A stretch of DNA of 7,221 nucleotides, taken from positions 1 through 7,221 of the forward strand of contig CAMURM010000071.1 in the NCBI GenBank assembly GCA_947097535.1, given 5' to 3'. Shown here piece after piece: positions 6,842 to 7,221 of the stretch (positions within the stretch are counted from its first letter, which is position 1; the number at the start of each line of letters is the position of its first letter). Under the pieces are notes generated by a model. The model did not search any database and had not been told where the DNA came from. It was given only the letters and a program-made list of their open reading frames with translations. The stretch comes from an uncultured Selenomonas sp. (GTDB lineage Bacteria; Bacillota; Negativicutes; Selenomonadales; Selenomonadaceae). A program made the translations under genes and the position numbers.

Positions 6842-6961
6842 GAAAACACCTCCCTGCGTGTTACTCGCCGACTACGGTACGACCCGATGCTTTCATCAGA
6901 GCCGTTTCAAAACCCCGCCGAGCGGTTGAAAACGCCGCGCCAAAGCCGCGCGTGCATTTAC
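6842..6961 (-). promoter_or_regulatory. Structured 5' leader of rplU (candidate L21-type leader)
   Basis: The stretch from the predicted transcription start to the rplU ATG is long for a simple untranslated region and contains self-complementary segments. One is CGCGC/GCGCG (6936-6940 with 6948-6952, 7-nt loop). A second, larger hairpin pairs TTTCAA with TTGAAA (6905-6910 with 6926-6931) around an inner CCGC/GCGG stem (6915-6918 with 6922-6925), leaving a 4-nt bulge. On the minus strand the inner stem is followed by GGTTTTG, so it could also act as a weak attenuator. A strong ribosome binding site, GGGAGG (6854-6849), ends the leader 7 nt before the ATG plus one base. Leaders controlling rplU are known in Firmicutes, but I could not align this one to a covariance model, so family membership is an inference. 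Confidence 0.5.
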
Positions 6962-6967
6962 CGTAAA

Positions 6968-6996
6968 ATGATACCATACGGCACGGGAAATGTCAA
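6968..6996 (-). promoter_or_regulatory. Sigma-A promoter driving rplU-prp-rpmA
   Basis: On the minus strand the -35 is TTGACA (6996-6991), a perfect consensus. A 17-nt spacer follows, then the -10 TATCAT (6973-6968), which matches five of six consensus bases. TGG sits directly before the -10, giving an extended -10 (TGn). Transcription should start near 6961, leaving a leader of about 120 nt before the rplU start codon. This is the best promoter match I found in the window, as expected for a ribosomal protein operon. Confidence 0.85.
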
Positions 6997-7084
6997 ATTC
7001 TTTCCTCGCGCGGCATGCCAATTCGGTGGTCTAGGCATCTCTGTAAACGCCATGCCGGCGCTTTGCGGACATCATGCGTCACAC

Positions 7085-7221
7085 TCACATGCCGAAGGGA
7101 CTGATCCGCACGCCGATTTTCTGTGCGAGCGCCTCGATATCGTCGACACCTGTTTCCATACCGGCGAAAAGCGGGATGGCGGCGCAGGTTCTGGCATCGT
7201 CCAACGCGTGATGGTGGCGGA
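7085..7221 (-). CDS. DEDDh-family 3'-5' exonuclease (DnaQ-like), C-terminal fragment
   Basis: Only the last 44 codons are in the window; the gene enters from the right edge and stops at TGA (7087-7085). The fragment begins with R-H-H-H-A-L-D-D-A-R. This matches the ExoIII motif of DEDDh exonucleases, H-x4-D: His3 and Asp8 of the fragment line up with HGALLDA of the E. coli polymerase III epsilon subunit. These enzymes remove nucleotides from 3' ends using two metal ions held by the Asp, Glu and His residues. The other three motifs lie outside the window, so neither the substrate (DNA or RNA) nor the exact family can be read. A tail of about 30 residues after the motif ends in SPFGM and shows no further domain. 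The gene is separated from rplU by about 240 nt that include a strong promoter, so it is probably a separate transcription unit. Confidence 0.8.
   Translation of the reverse strand, partial: RHHHALDDARTCAAIPLFAGMETGVDDIEALAQKIGVRISPFGM

Noticed and set aside
7012..7019. GGCATGCC palindrome near the rplU promoter, with other GGCATG copies nearby
   Set aside because: The 8-bp palindrome is short and GGCATG occurs by chance in this GC-rich DNA; spacing between copies is irregular.
7044..7061. Possible terminator after the exonuclease gene (CGCC-N5-GGCG then TTTACAG)
   Set aside because: The stem is only 4 bp and the T-run only three bases, too weak to call without expression data.

Overview
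All supported genes lie on the minus strand, so the window reads right to left. The DNA is GC-rich with uniform codon use, and nothing in it looks recently acquired. The organism is probably a Negativicute (Selenomonas-like, a Gram-negative-type Firmicute). The reasons are the rplU-prp-rpmA-obgE order, an L27 carrying the cleavable N-terminal extension paired with the Prp protease of Firmicutes, and the run proB-proA-nadD-yqeK-LCP downstream. The genus is an inference from gene order and GC content.

Layout from upstream to downstream: (1) 7221-7085 is the C-terminal tail of a DEDDh (DnaQ-type) 3'-5' exonuclease. (2) 7084-6842 is non-coding. It holds a near-consensus sigma-A promoter (TTGACA, 17 nt, TATCAT with an extended -10) and a leader of about 120 nt that can fold, consistent with an L21-type autoregulatory leader. 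(3) 6841-5932 is the ribosomal unit rplU, prp, rpmA, with tight junctions. (4) 5931-5760 holds an intrinsic terminator, then a weaker candidate promoter overlapped by a small palindrome. (5) 5759 to the left edge is a second transcription unit: obgE, proB, proA, a previously untracked 50-codon membrane-peptide gene, nadD, yqeK and the 5' part of an LCP-family gene. Several junctions in it are 4-nt ATGA overlaps, which suggests translational coupling.

The first unit makes large-subunit proteins L21 and L27 together with the protease that trims L27. The second begins with the ribosome-assembly GTPase Obg. It continues with the first two enzymes of proline synthesis, nicotinate mononucleotide adenylyltransferase (NAD synthesis), an Ap4A hydrolase of the YqeK family, and a membrane-anchored LCP protein of the kind that attaches polymers to the cell wall.

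The window is mostly conserved housekeeping DNA and I see no evidence of a wholly new system. The points most worth a second look are the small membrane-protein gene between proA and nadD, the LCP protein whose usual Pro-Arg-Asp active-site motif reads Pro-Pro-Asn, and the structured rplU leader.
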